Source: Thecaphora thlaspeos (lineage: Eukaryota > Basidiomycota > Ustilaginomycetes > Urocystidales > Glomosporiaceae). From it: a stretch of 64,000 nucleotides of DNA. The stretch spans positions 372,001 to 436,000 of the forward strand of contig UWYS01000009.1 in the NCBI GenBank assembly GCA_900291925.1, read 5' to 3'. The notes beneath the pieces are model-generated. The model was not told where the DNA came from. It saw only the letters and a list, made by a program, of their open reading frames with translations, and searched no databases. A program made the translations under genes and the position numbers. Of this stretch, positions 29,101 through 38,812 are shown piece after piece. Positions within the stretch are counted from its first letter, which is position 1; each line of letters begins with the position of its first letter.

Positions 29101-31012
29101 CGATCGAAGGTCTGCTCGAAGGGGCAACGCCCGGGTGACTCACGCCCAGCAGGACGGTGACCTTGCTAGGCGGCCTCTCTTCTTCACCGGTGACCGCCGC
29201 CGCTGCTGTTGCTGGCGTACCTGTGGCCATCGCCTCGGCTTTGGTCGGGGAAACCGCGGCTGATGTTGCGGGGGCGACGGCGGTGGCTCGCTTGCCGACG
29301 CTCGCATCAGTGCGGTCGGGATCCTCGTCGTCCGCCTCGGCGATCTGCGAAAAGCGGAAGAAGGCAGTGCGCGGAGACGAGGAACCGCCGGCAGGATCAA
29401 TGGCACGCTCCCACTCCCCCGCGGCGAAACGAGGGCTCCGCAGCGGTGGCGACGGCTCGATCCCCAGCCAGCTCTTGGAGCTCGAAAGGCTGCGGAGGTG
29501 AATGTCTCGGCGGTCGCCGGACGACGTAGATGAGGCCGAACGCGTCTGTCGCACCGCGGTGAAACCGTCGTGCCTGTCTGCGCTGCTTGCCAGAGAGCTG
29601 CGCCGCATGTCATCTCGCAGGTCGTAGAATAGCGCCTCCGAGGAGGTCGAGTTGGAGCGGCTCCGCGACTTGCCGCCCCACGATATAGAGGGCCAGGCCG
29701 GCGAGCCGACGACCGTAGCGGCGACGTCGAAGCTCCCCGCTCGACGCAGGAGGCCGAGCCCTTTGCGCTTGGCGACCGAGGCGCCCTTTGCCGCCGCCAT
29801 GGCGACTTCACCGGAGCGCCGTCGCACCCTAGAGGCGAGGCTGTCGTGCGTGCTCGCCTCGGACGCATACCACTCGCCGTGCTGGAAAGGGGCGATGCGA
29901 GGCGATTGCCGCAGGTTCCGCCCGCCGGCTCCGATCCCGCCGCCCAAAGAAGAGAAGGCCGATGACGACTGACCGCCCTCGTCTTCGTCCAGGACACGGG
30001 ACAAGCTACCGGCGCTCCTCCGCGCCGGGTTTCGCCGTCGACTTGGGCTGGCAGGCGCAATGCCGGCCAACGACGGAGATATGCCGACGGGGGCGAACCG
30101 GTCGTATGTTTGCCCGGGCGAGTCTGGTAGGGCTGCGGAGCCGGCATGACTGCTGAGGCCTCGGCCGCGCCCTTCCGAGAGGTGGCGCTGGTACGCCTGG
30201 CGGTAGGACCATGAGAGCGAGGAGGCGCTGGCGCTCTGGTAGAGCGAGCCCGAGCGCTGCTGGGCGTGGAGCGGGCTGGACCCTTCGGTGTGCGAGCGCA
30301 GGCGACCGCCGTACGTCTGCTTCCGCTCTGCAAGGCTATGCGCGGCACTGCTGCTGGCGGCATCGCCGCCGTCGTAGCTGGTCCGCTTGCTGCGGCGCTT
30401 GCCGCTCCTTCCCCAGCTGGTGCGATGATCGTCGAAGACGGACCCTCCGTACTCGGAGACCGAGATCGAGGAGAACGAGTTGCGCCGAGAGATGGAGCGT
30501 GCGCCGCCGCCGCCGCCGAACGACGAGAGGGACGAGGTGGATGGGTTGGAGAAGACAGTCGGAGCGAAGAGGGCGGGCGACGAGAGCGGCGGCGTAGCGT
30601 CGGCCGAGGCGGTCGCTCTGGTGACGGTCGAGGCGTGGCTCGACGAGGAAGCGGGTGTGGCGGCGGCAGCGGCGGCGGCGACGGGATTGAATGATCTGGC
30701 GAGACGATGGAGCGTGTTGATCTCGCTGGTAGAGATTGTGTTTGTGAGGGGCTTGTGGCCAAAGGGGATTCGGTGCAGGTCGACCTCGTCAAACAAGCCA
30801 AAGGCGCCCGGACGCGGGCTGCTGCTGCTGACGACAAGAGGCGAGATGGACAGCTCCTTGCCCTTGTTGCGCCTCGTCGGATCGTGGCCGTACGCACGTG
30901 CGTCTATCTGCATCGGCGAAAGCCGCCTATCTGGCTGTTCGTGATCGGAGAGGTGGCCGACGCCGTCGCCGCCGATGGCGAGGCCCAGCAGCCGGGTCCG
31001 AGGCTCCGACAT
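26119..31012 (-). CDS. Ste20/GCK-family protein kinase, Kic1/Nak1-like, two exons
   Basis: Joined from 31012-27869 and 27678-26119, giving 1567 residues. The 190-nt intron has donor GTGGGT and acceptor CACACAG, and restores NEEPRE-RPTSEEL, the subdomain XI Arg region. The kinase domain spans about 805-1065: glycine loop G813-x-G815-x-x-G818, K835, E852, HRD with D929, K931 and N934, DFG at 947-949, and the Ste20 signature GTPYWMAPE (965-973) after SKRSTFV. All catalytic residues are present. VVRYWGCWLKGP and LIPKSKPPRLP are typical of the Kic1/Nak1 group, which works upstream of NDR kinases in RAM/MOR polarity and cell-separation signalling. The group assignment is inference. Unusually, about 800 disordered Ser/Gly-rich residues precede the kinase, including a Gln/His run and a glycine-rich stretch just before it. 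The 500-residue tail is also disordered, with a helical C-terminus. Confidence 0.9.
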
Positions 31013-31323
31013 GGCGCCAAAAGAGACGAGAGAGCCGAAGCAGCTGCCGTGAGTGTGTGGAGAGGGAGATTGTCGGCTCGGCGCCTACTGATTGTCGCAA
31101 GCTGCAGGGACAGGCTCGTCGAATGCTAGCGGAGCCGGAGAGCAGGAGGAGAGGCAGTCGGATCGTGGTGGTATAGGTAGTATAGGAGACAGATAGATGG
31201 CGATCGCCGGCGGGCCAAGGTGGTCAAGGCAGCGGGGTGTAGAGTGGGGGTCCGCAACGATGGTCAGCCGGCCGACGTGGTTTGATCTTTGCGTGCTGGG
31301 CGCACGCAAGCAGGCTCGCTGGC

Positions 31324-31352
<29 letters not shown>
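31324..31352. repeat. (CT)n microsatellite
   Basis: About fourteen CT units in the divergent promoter, followed by C/T-rich then T-rich sequence. Pyrimidine tracts of this kind are common in fungal core promoters. This one would serve the plus-strand gene only if its leader is long (about 830 bp to the ATG). Confidence 0.95.
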
Positions 31353-31355
<3 letters not shown>

Positions 31356-31785
31356 TCCCTCGCTTTTTTTGTTTTTTGTTTTTGGATTGCCCGATCCGAC
31401 TCTTGTGGCTCCGCGAGCTTCGGACCCTTGGAAAGCTCGTCGTCGTCGTCGTCGCAGTGAACGAGTGCTAGCAGACAGCAGCAGCCGCAGTAGGGCGGGC
31501 ATGAGCTGTGCCATTCGAGGTTAGGCTGGCGGCGTAAAGCTAATTTGGCTCAAGCGCTGTCTCGTCAAAAGGAACAAGCGCAAGCTCAGGGCGCCGAGGA
31601 AAGCTTAAGCTTAGTCCACTCTGACGGCGGCGACGCTGAGTCGGAGGCGCTGGACCCTGCCTGGGCCCTTTTTCCTCGTTGTACGTCGCGTCGGCCGCCG
31701 TGAGCCCGTGCCCAGGCCTCGCTCCGCACTTGCATCCTACCACCACCACCGCGCTCCTTGACTCCCCTCCGTTGCACACCCTCCT

Positions 31786-31790
<5 letters not shown>

Positions 31791-31821
<31 letters not shown>
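31791..31821. repeat. (TGC)n trinucleotide repeat
   Basis: About ten TGC units in the probable 5' leader of the SANTA-domain gene. No protein is implied. Confidence 0.9.
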
Positions 31822-31822
<1 letters not shown>

Positions 31823-32180
31823 GCTACTTGCTTGCCACGCGCCATCACTCTACAGGTCGCCTGCAACTCTCCATCCTGAACACCTTCCAACGCTGATTGC
31901 CATCTCGCCCGTTCTTCCACCCGGCCTCTACCAGTCAATTACAGCGACTGCCAGCGTTGTCGTCAGTTGCCCTCCCTTGCAAACTGTGACACCCACGGCC
32001 AGTGACGTTTGAACAGCATCGAACATGCGCGGGATACTCGCCACGTAGAGACCAACGAGAACCAGACTGGAAAAGACCAGAACGACCACTGGGAACACCC
32101 CTTCAGCAGCATCAGCATCAGCATCGACGCTCGACGCGTCGTGTCATCTGCTGCCCGACCCAGCCCAATTCGACCCAAGC

Positions 32181-35100
32181 ATGGTACCGCCAGCGCACTA
32201 CAGTGCCTATCACGAGCCAGGCCCGCTCAACTCTGCTCCGTTCCGCCATCGCGATCGACCACCGCCGCCGCACCCTGGCTTCCCCGGCTACGCCATTCCA
32301 GAGCCCCTTGGCGTGTCCGGCTACGCCCGTCACTCGAGTGTCCAGCCCCACTCGACCCCGCTGCGCCATCCGCTGGCCCACGCTGCCGGCACGCTCAACC
32401 CCGGTGGCTCCCTCCGTACGCCGCACTTCAAGCACGCTGCCTACTATGGCCCGCCCGCCAATGTCGCCTTTCCTTCCGGCCTGCCGCCAAGGTACCGCGG
32501 CGATCCAAGGCGGGATTCGCCTCACTTCCAGGCCTCGCCCGCCCCCCTCGCCTACTTTGAACGGCGATACGTCGGCCTGTCATCAACGGCTGCGAGTCCG
32601 TACGGTCAGGGCGGGCCGCCACTGCCTACACCACCACCACTACGCCCGCCGTACCCGAGGGCTCTGACGGTACAGCCGCCTGATCAGCGCGCCGGTCCGT
32701 CGAAGCGAGCGCTCGACTTTCTGCTGAGAGCGTCCGACAAGGCGAGCGATGCAACGCACGCGACGCTCCAGCCGACTAAGGAGGAGCCAGATGCAGCATT
32801 GGTGGCAAACACACAAAGCGCCGACGAGCTAGCGAAATCGATACCGCGGCAGATATCGCTCGACCTGCAGCAGCCGACCGATGGGCTAAGTGGCATCTAT
32901 GCCGAGCCCAAGGATGAGGACGCGGAGGTCAACGACGTCCCAGAAGCTGCATCGAATCTGGCGTTGCACAAGGCTCCTCAGGGCGTCGATGCATCCAAAC
33001 GGAACGGGAACGGAAGCGAGGACAAGGAAGAGGACGTGGACGAGGCTATGCCGACACACTCGGCCGTCCAAGAGCCGTCGGATGCCAGCGCGAGCGAAAC
33101 CACCGCACCCTACCCGAGGCTCCCGAATCTCGCTGCCCCAGCCTCCGCTCCCGTCGCCGTGCCCGTCCCTGCTCTAGCCCCCGCCAAGGAGCCTGTCCGA
33201 CTCCAAGGCTGGTGCATCAGGCTCGCATGCGTGCCGAACCTCCCTCCCCGCCTCGTCGACGACATCGTCCAGGAAACCGACATTGAGCGCGATCAGCTCG
33301 CTTCGCTGCATCGCTGGATCCAGATCAGCGGGACGCGGCGCTACTCGGACGAGGCTCGTAAGCCCGGGACCGAGAGCCAGCCCGACGCCATTTGGCGTAC
33401 CAACATGATTGCCGCGCTGGCGGATCCATCGCGAGCAGGAGACGGCTCATGGCGCGTGTCTACCTACAGCGGCACCATCTACGAGTTGGTTGGTCCGCAA
33501 CGGAGCCAGAGCTCCGAGGATCACTTTTTGGCGGTGAGGAGAAAGGTGCTCGAGGTCCGCGGCGCAGCGGCTGCTGTGGAGTCGGTCGATGTCGCGCTCG
33601 AGCTCTGGCGCGAGGTGCTAGCACATCCCTTCGGCGATGGGTGGCGTGCGCGGGTGGCTAGGGCCTGCCTTGCGTTGGAGGCCGAGATCGACCGTAGAGC
33701 GCCGTCGCTGCCGCGCCTCGAGCTCGCCAGACGCAAGCGGGCCAGGGTCGTCTTTGCACTCGACGCCAACGACTTCGGTGAAGGCGCTGCGCTAGAGATA
33801 GGCGCTGACGAAGGCAATGCCGGAGATCTGGCTCGTTTCGCGCAATCTGACAAAGATCTGCTCCCGCAGTCGAAGAAGCGTCGGCGCATCGCGGAAGCAT
33901 CGACGGCAGGAGAGGGCGACGCGGGCGCCGAGATCGCAGTCATGGACGACGGCCCCTGCGTTGCCGACGAAGGCTACGACACCGACAGCTTCGACACGAG
34001 CCGACTAGAAGCGTCTACCGAGGCCCGAACAAGCGAGGCCTCCGCGAGGGAGAGCCGCAAAGGTGAGGCGGCACGGGGGGCAGCGCCTGCTCGGACTGGC
34101 AAGGAAGACAACGTGGAGTACAGCTTTTCGCGCCCTCGTAGCTCTTTGGGCCTCGAAGTTGTCGTCGAGATCCCACAAAGGAGCTCGAAGAATACGCCGG
34201 GAGAGCCCGGCCGGCGGCGCATGAGCAGCAGCGCCAGACGCAGCGACATCATCATTGACGGTAGCGCCCGGATACATACGCGGTCCGCAAAAACGGCGTC
34301 CAATATCTCGCGAGTCGCATCCTCTGCGACGCCCAGCAGAGATGCACCCTCAGCAGTAGTAGGACCGGCAGCCCCTATACGCACAGCGAGGTCCGAGTCT
34401 GCATCGGCCCACACGCCCATTCGCGTCAAGAGCGAAGTGGAGCAGCAGCTTTCGGGAGGTTCCACCAAGAAGATATCGCGCGAGCTGATGGCGTTGATGA
34501 GCGGGCCTTTCGGTACCAACCCTGCTGCCCGAAGGGGGTTCTTGGAAGGTTGCTCGGCCGACAATCCGATCTTGCTCGACCAGGAAGATGCAGGCGACGT
34601 CGCATCGATACGTTCCGGGAGGACGTCTGACAGTGAAGAGCCCTTGTGGATGGCCGTTGCGAGGCGGGCGGGCCGAGGAGGAGGAGAGGGAGGAGCGGTC
34701 CAGTCACCGTCCACAAGAGCCGGGGCAGCTCCTGTCGTCCGTCCCGGCAGCGAGTCATGCGCCGGTGATGCCTCCTTCGGTGACCTGCCGGGGTCCTTAC
34801 GACCGCCCCGCTCTGGCAAGCGGCTTGCCGGGAGAGGCGTGGCAAAGTTTTGGATTCAGAATCCCATCACATCGCCGCAGGTCATCTACAAGCGAGAGCA
34901 GAGCGACCAACGTCGACGCTCCAAGATACTTCAGGCCGCGTCAAAAAGGACGGAGCCGGGGGACCTGGGTGCCGCCGCCGCCGACGTTACAAGCGGCGGC
35001 AAAGGAGTCCTCTTTTCTACCGGGGTGGCAGCGATCACGGCCGCGGTCGAGGGCTCCGATATTGGCGATGCTGCCGCAGCAGCCAGAGATGGAAAGGACG

Positions 35101-35804
35101 GTAACGACGACGGCGATGATGGTACTGGTAGCAAAGGCAAGGCCACGACGACTGCGTCCGCTACCGACACGATCGCCGGGCCCGAAAAGGCAAATAGCGT
35201 CCCTCGCCCCGACCGACAGGCGGCCAACGGGACGGCCTCCTACTCGGTGCGGAAGCTGGTGCGGGAGCAGCTGCAGAAAGCGCCGCAACTTTTCACCGCC
35301 GCGACCAAGCTGAAGGCCAAGATTCCGCCTAAACAGACGATCACTACCAGCGGCAGAAGCGCCAGCGGGAGGAGAAGCGGAACTTCTGTGGTCGCCGCTG
35401 CTGGTCCTGCTCAAGCTGGTCCTTTCAGAGGAAGGGGCCTGGCAGCTCCCGTGCCCGGCAGACAGAAGGTTCCCAAGACGACGGTCAGAAGCGCCACCAT
35501 CGCCGCCGCAGGATCGACGTCTCAGGCGCCTCGCAGAAAGACGGCCAAGGCCAGCAAGGACGCGGCAAGCGGGCTCGTCGAGGACGACGACGAGGAGTGG
35601 GAAGATGCACTGGCCGAGCAGGACACCGACGGCGCAAGCAAGACTGCCGCTGCAGCCGTTGACAAGGACGACGACGACGATGATGATGATGCTGAGAGTG
35701 GCTTCTTCCTGCGTTTCCAGACGATCACGGGCGACAGTCGACCGGACACGTCGGCCCCGCTGGGATTCGGCGTCGTAGGTGATGACTATTACTTTTCCGA
35801 CTGA
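32181..35804 (+). CDS. SANTA-domain protein, possible KNL2/M18BP1-like centromere factor
   Basis: Single exon of 1207 residues. Residues about 339-435 show the SANTA pattern: an opening LQGWCIRL, a middle LHRWIQISGTRR, then IWRTNMIAAL and the closing WRVSTYSGTIYELVGP. In animals and plants SANTA is the hallmark of M18BP1/KNL2, which guides deposition of the centromeric histone H3. Near the C-terminal third, RPPRSGKRLAGRGVAKFW (residues 874-891) has the basic cluster, spacing and aromatic end of a CENP-C-type motif. This is suggestive only, because the motif is degenerate. No SANT/Myb domain is evident. The rest is disordered: a Pro/His/Tyr-rich N-terminus, acidic stretches, and an acidic C-terminus (an Asp run near 1170). 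Nuclear signals such as QSKKRRR near residue 565 are present. It shares a divergent promoter with the kinase. Confidence 0.8.
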   Translation: MVPPAHYSAYHEPGPLNSAPFRHRDRPPPPHPGFPGYAIPEPLGVSGYARHSSVQPHSTPLRHPLAHAAGTLNPGGSLRTPHFKHAAYYGPPANVAFPSGLPPRYRGDPRRDSPHFQASPAPLAYFERRYVGLSSTAASPYGQGGPPLPTPPPLRPPYPRALTVQPPDQRAGPSKRALDFLLRASDKASDATHATLQPTKEEPDAALVANTQSADELAKSIPRQISLDLQQPTDGLSGIYAEPKDEDAEVNDVPEAASNLALHKAPQGVDASKRNGNGSEDKEEDVDEAMPTHSAVQEPSDASASETTAPYPRLPNLAAPASAPVAVPVPALAPAKEPVRLQGWCIRLACVPNLPPRLVDDIVQETDIERDQLASLHRWIQISGTRRYSDEARKPGTESQPDAIWRTNMIAALADPSRAGDGSWRVSTYSGTIYELVGPQRSQSSEDHFLAVRRKVLEVRGAAAAVESVDVALELWREVLAHPFGDGWRARVARACLALEAEIDRRAPSLPRLELARRKRARVVFALDANDFGEGAALEIGADEGNAGDLARFAQSDKDLLPQSKKRRRIAEASTAGEGDAGAEIAVMDDGPCVADEGYDTDSFDTSRLEASTEARTSEASARESRKGEAARGAAPARTGKEDNVEYSFSRPRSSLGLEVVVEIPQRSSKNTPGEPGRRRMSSSARRSDIIIDGSARIHTRSAKTASNISRVASSATPSRDAPSAVVGPAAPIRTARSESASAHTPIRVKSEVEQQLSGGSTKKISRELMALMSGPFGTNPAARRGFLEGCSADNPILLDQEDAGDVASIRSGRTSDSEEPLWMAVARRAGRGGGEGGAVQSPSTRAGAAPVVRPGSESCAGDASFGDLPGSLRPPRSGKRLAGRGVAKFWIQNPITSPQVIYKREQSDQRRRSKILQAASKRTEPGDLGAAAADVTSGGKGVLFSTGVAAITAAVEGSDIGDAAAAARDGKDGNDDGDDGTGSKGKATTTASATDTIAGPEKANSVPRPDRQAANGTASYSVRKLVREQLQKAPQLFTAATKLKAKIPPKQTITTSGRSASGRRSGTSVVAAAGPAQAGPFRGRGLAAPVPGRQKVPKTTVRSATIAAAGSTSQAPRRKTAKASKDAASGLVEDDDEEWEDALAEQDTDGASKTAAAAVDKDDDDDDDDAESGFFLRFQTITGDSRPDTSAPLGFGVVGDDYYFSD

Positions 35805-36128
35805 TGCGGCGACCCTAGCTATCTTGCGCAACTGTACTTGCTCCCATCGCGTCATTTTGTGTTTGTATTCCGTCGTCGTTCCCACAGTATCCCACACATG
35901 CTTTCAAGTCCATCCTACCCTCTGACACACTGACCGATCTTGATGTGGGAAGAGTTGGTGAATAGACAGAGGAGAAGAGGGTGGACACGGACCAATTCGA
36001 TTCTGCTTTACTTCTCTGAACACGACGCGAGTGTGGAGACATGCACGCCGTTCTCTCTTCCCTTTTTTTGTTCCTCACAATACACCATCGCACCACGTCT
36101 TTCCCTACGTGGCATCACAAACTGCAAC
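35805..36128. other. Short intergenic region
   Basis: About 320 bp between two plus-strand genes. An upstream in-frame extension from 35940 exists, but it lacks an acidic or basic character like the rest of the small protein and is treated as leader. Confidence 0.5.
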
Positions 36129-36650
36129 ATGTCCAGCACGAACACTCGCGCATCACCACCTTCACCAGTCGATCAGGAAAAGAAACAAGATACTTCAGTT
36201 CTCAAGGATAAACGAGATGCAAGAGAGGATGTAATTTTGACGAAAGAATCGGGTCAAGGTCAGCAAAAAGTCGAGCAAGGGAAAGAGGAAGACGAAGAAG
36301 AGAACGAGAAAGAGGGGGAGGAGGAACAAGGACCAGAACTTTCCTGGCTTCTGGAAGATCATGATGACCAAGATGATGAAGATGAAGAGTATTTAGATCA
36401 AGGTGATGATGACGAAGGTAAGTTCGCCTTGTTCCTCTTTTCCCCTGTATCCGCTTCGACGCTAATACGAGCATCTTCGTCTTGTCTACCAATGCACCTG
36501 GTGGGAGGAGTAGATGAGGAGATAGAGGAGGAAGAGCAAGATTCGAAAGAGACCACACCCACTACAACCATAGTGGGCAGCGGGAAGCGGTCGAGAATGG
36601 AGGAAAAGATCAAAACGTCAGATGCTAAAAAGGTCAAGATCGATCCGTAG
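36129..36650 (+). CDS. Small acidic protein with basic tail, two exons
   Basis: Joined from 36129-36417 and 36508-36650, giving 143 residues. The 90-nt intron has a perfect GTAAGT donor. The acceptor is tandem (GAGGAG), so one residue may be included or skipped. The intron has no stop in frame, so an unspliced 173-residue reading is also open. The protein is strongly acidic in the middle (Glu/Asp runs around 55-115), with one hydrophobic island LSWLLED. It ends in a basic stretch (KKVKID) like a nuclear signal. I recognise no family. Acidic proteins of this size are often histone or ribosome chaperones, but nothing here proves it. It converges on the GMC oxidoreductase gene. Confidence 0.55.
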   Translation: MSSTNTRASPPSPVDQEKKQDTSVLKDKRDAREDVILTKESGQGQQKVEQGKEEDEEENEKEGEEEQGPELSWLLEDHDDQDDEDEEYLDQGDDDEGKFALFLFSPVSASTLIRASSSCLPMHLVGGVDEEIEEEEQDSKETTPTTTIVGSGKRSRMEEKIKTSDAKKVKIDP

Positions 36651-36925
36651 GCGCTGTCCATGGTCCATCAGACCCTCTAGATACCCTTTGAGCAGATCGA
36701 ATACGTCTCTCGGCTCACGAGCATACGGACAGGCGACGGATGGGGATTATGGGCCACGGCATTGGCAGCCCGGCGCGCAGAGTTGCGATTAGAGGAAGAG
36801 CGGGATGGCAATGATAGGAACAGGGCCACGCTCGTGTTCCTTCCGTGCGTAGCGTACAGGATGGGATGCGGTGGGTATAAGAAAAGTCCATAAGGCTTAT
36901 CGGAGACAGGGAATGGGAATGCTTT

Positions 36926-38812
36926 CTACACGCCACGGATGGCCTGGGCTGCCTTTTCGGCAAAGTCGTAGAGGGTGCTGGATAGGTGCGTGCTCACCTG
37001 CATCGGCAGAGCACTGGCATCGACGACGCGCACGTTGGCCGTACCGTAGACCTTGAACGAGGTATCAATCACGCCTCCCTGGTCGCGTGGCATCATGGAG
37101 CATGTGGCGATTTGGTGCGATACCGAGCTGAAGCCACCGGTCCCGTCGGTCTCTAGGATCCAGTTGCGCCACCTCCGGTACAGACCGTGTTTGCTACCGT
37201 CCGGAATGTGACCGAAGCCGGGCTGTGTCTCGCCGTCATTGGTGAGGCTGCGGAGGGGCTGGGCCTGCAGCACCCGTCGACCGCCTCGAAGCGCCGCCAC
37301 CTGCATGTCCATGTCGATGGGTACGGCGAAGTAGTTTGGGTCGACCGAAGGGTTGACGAACGCATCGAGCGACGTGGCGTGCGTCGAGCCACGGCTGATG
37401 GGGAGGAGAGACCAGGTGTCGATGCCGTAAGAGTTGGACGGGTAGCCCGTGTCGAAGAAGAGCTCGGCGACGGACGTCCGCTCGTCGAAGATGGCACTGA
37501 CCGCGAGCTGCCACTGCTTCATCAGGCCGTCCCTGCTGGCCAAGTGGCCCTGCGAGACCATCGCATCGGCCCACGCGCCAAGATTGCCATTGATGTAGGC
37601 GCGCATATCGGTGGCGTTGGCGAGCAGCTGGTAGACATTGGGCATCGAAATCATGTTGGACGGTCCGCCGCCGGCGTAGTTGACGTTGGCCTGGGCGCCG
37701 AGCGTGTTCATCGTCTGCTCCTGCAAGTTCCTACCGACGCCGGGAAGGTCGACGATCTGGTCAACACCAAGCTTCTTGACGACGTCCGAGGCGCCGACGC
37801 CGGAACGCTCGAGGATGGCGGGGCTGTTGATGGCGCCAGCGGCGAGGATAACTTCCCTGTTCGCCTTGATCTGTCGAACGCGGCCGTTCTGCGACTTCTG
37901 GACGTTGACGCCACCAGCCTTAGCCAAGGCCGCGTCGGTCCACATGATCGACGTCCCGCGGTAGCCTGTGAGGACGGTGAGGTTGTCGCCTGCCTGGGCG
38001 AGGTATGAGGTCGCGGCACTCGAGCGCTGACCGTTTGCTTGGATCGAGCTGGCCGCGTAGGCGGCGCCGTTGTTATCGCCGCTGCACTGGTCAAGGTTCT
38101 TGTCGACGCCGAGGGCGTTCTTGATCGACGAAACAAATGCACCCTGCTGCGGTCCTGAATACATGCGCTTGGCGAGGGTCGAGCGCCTGCTGCTGCCGCC
38201 GCCGCCCTGGACCTTTGTGTAAGTGATCTGCAGCGGACCGTTGGTGCCGTGCGCCGAGAGATCGTAGGTGACGCCAAGGTTCTTCTGCGTCGCGTCCGGC
38301 GGGACGAACGACTCGGCTTTGTTCATGGCAGCCTGAAAGCCCTGGAAGGCGAAGCTCTGGTCGCCCACGAGCGTCGCGAGGTTGTCGTACTGAGTCTTAT
38401 GGCCGCGATTCCAGGCGGCGCCGTTGATGCTGGTCGAACCACCGAGCGTCTTGCCGGCCCTAAGCGTCTTTGTGTTGCCGGTGAGCGCTGGCTGGGTCGT
38501 CTGGAAGCTCCAGTCGAGGCCGCTGCTAAAGGACGATCCGTACTTGCCGAGGTCCCAGACGGCCGGATCGGCGCGATCGTCATTGCCCGCCTCTATGACG
38601 AGGACCTTTGCATCGCTATCCTCGGCGAGGCGCTTGGCGACGACGAGACCCGTCAGGCCGGCGCCGACGACGACATAGTCCCACTGCTGTGTCTCGATGG
38701 CGGTGACCTTCGATGTGACGATGGCCGCCTCGGCGCTAGCGATGAGGAGGGTAAAGGAGAGGGCGAGCGAGAGGCAGCCCCCGAGCCTGGCGAACGAGGC
38801 GTGAAGAAGCAT
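36926..38812 (-). CDS. Secreted GMC-family FAD oxidoreductase
   Basis: Single exon of 628 residues. An N-terminal signal peptide (hydrophobic core LSLALSFTLLIASAEA) precedes the FAD-binding motif GAGLTG (50-55). The adenine-ribose Glu is near 74. The second GMC signature lies near LRAGKTLGGSTSINGAAWNRG, and a PROSITE-like AAGAINSPAILERSGVG region follows. The active-site pair is H566 (SHQIATCSM) and H609 (STHLSST). Both are histidines, as in glucose-oxidase-type and aryl-alcohol-type enzymes. The enzyme would oxidise an alcohol or sugar outside the cell and reduce O2 to H2O2 or a quinone, but the substrate cannot be told from sequence. Length and motif order are normal for the family and all FAD motifs look intact. 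No peroxidase or other lignocellulose gene is next to it. Confidence 0.92.
   Translation of the reverse strand: MLLHASFARLGGCLSLALSFTLLIASAEAAIVTSKVTAIETQQWDYVVVGAGLTGLVVAKRLAEDSDAKVLVIEAGNDDRADPAVWDLGKYGSSFSSGLDWSFQTTQPALTGNTKTLRAGKTLGGSTSINGAAWNRGHKTQYDNLATLVGDQSFAFQGFQAAMNKAESFVPPDATQKNLGVTYDLSAHGTNGPLQITYTKVQGGGGSSRRSTLAKRMYSGPQQGAFVSSIKNALGVDKNLDQCSGDNNGAAYAASSIQANGQRSSAATSYLAQAGDNLTVLTGYRGTSIMWTDAALAKAGGVNVQKSQNGRVRQIKANREVILAAGAINSPAILERSGVGASDVVKKLGVDQIVDLPGVGRNLQEQTMNTLGAQANVNYAGGGPSNMISMPNVYQLLANATDMRAYINGNLGAWADAMVSQGHLASRDGLMKQWQLAVSAIFDERTSVAELFFDTGYPSNSYGIDTWSLLPISRGSTHATSLDAFVNPSVDPNYFAVPIDMDMQVAALRGGRRVLQAQPLRSLTNDGETQPGFGHIPDGSKHGLYRRWRNWILETDGTGGFSSVSHQIATCSMMPRDQGGVIDTSFKVYGTANVRVVDASALPMQVSTHLSSTLYDFAEKAAQAIRGV

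Larger units (their letters stand above)
31013..32180. other. Divergent intergenic region between kinase and SANTA-domain gene
   Basis: 1.17 kb shared upstream region. It holds a (CT)n tract at 31324-31352, a GTCGTC run at about 31437-31455 and a (TGC)n tract at about 31791-31821. Short open frames here only translate these repeats. Both promoters must lie inside. I cannot place a start site. Confidence 0.6.

Noticed and set aside
29140..30897. 585-codon frame on the kinase strand in another frame
   Set aside because: Overlaps the kinase N-terminal region; Arg/Pro/Ser-rich, typical of a +1 frame in GC-rich DNA. It was considered because the kinase extension itself is low-complexity, but the kinase frame is continuous with the conserved domain.
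35940..36128. N-terminal extension of the small acidic protein
   Set aside because: Its composition differs from the rest, and a later ATG gives a coherent acidic protein; taken as leader, though not excluded.
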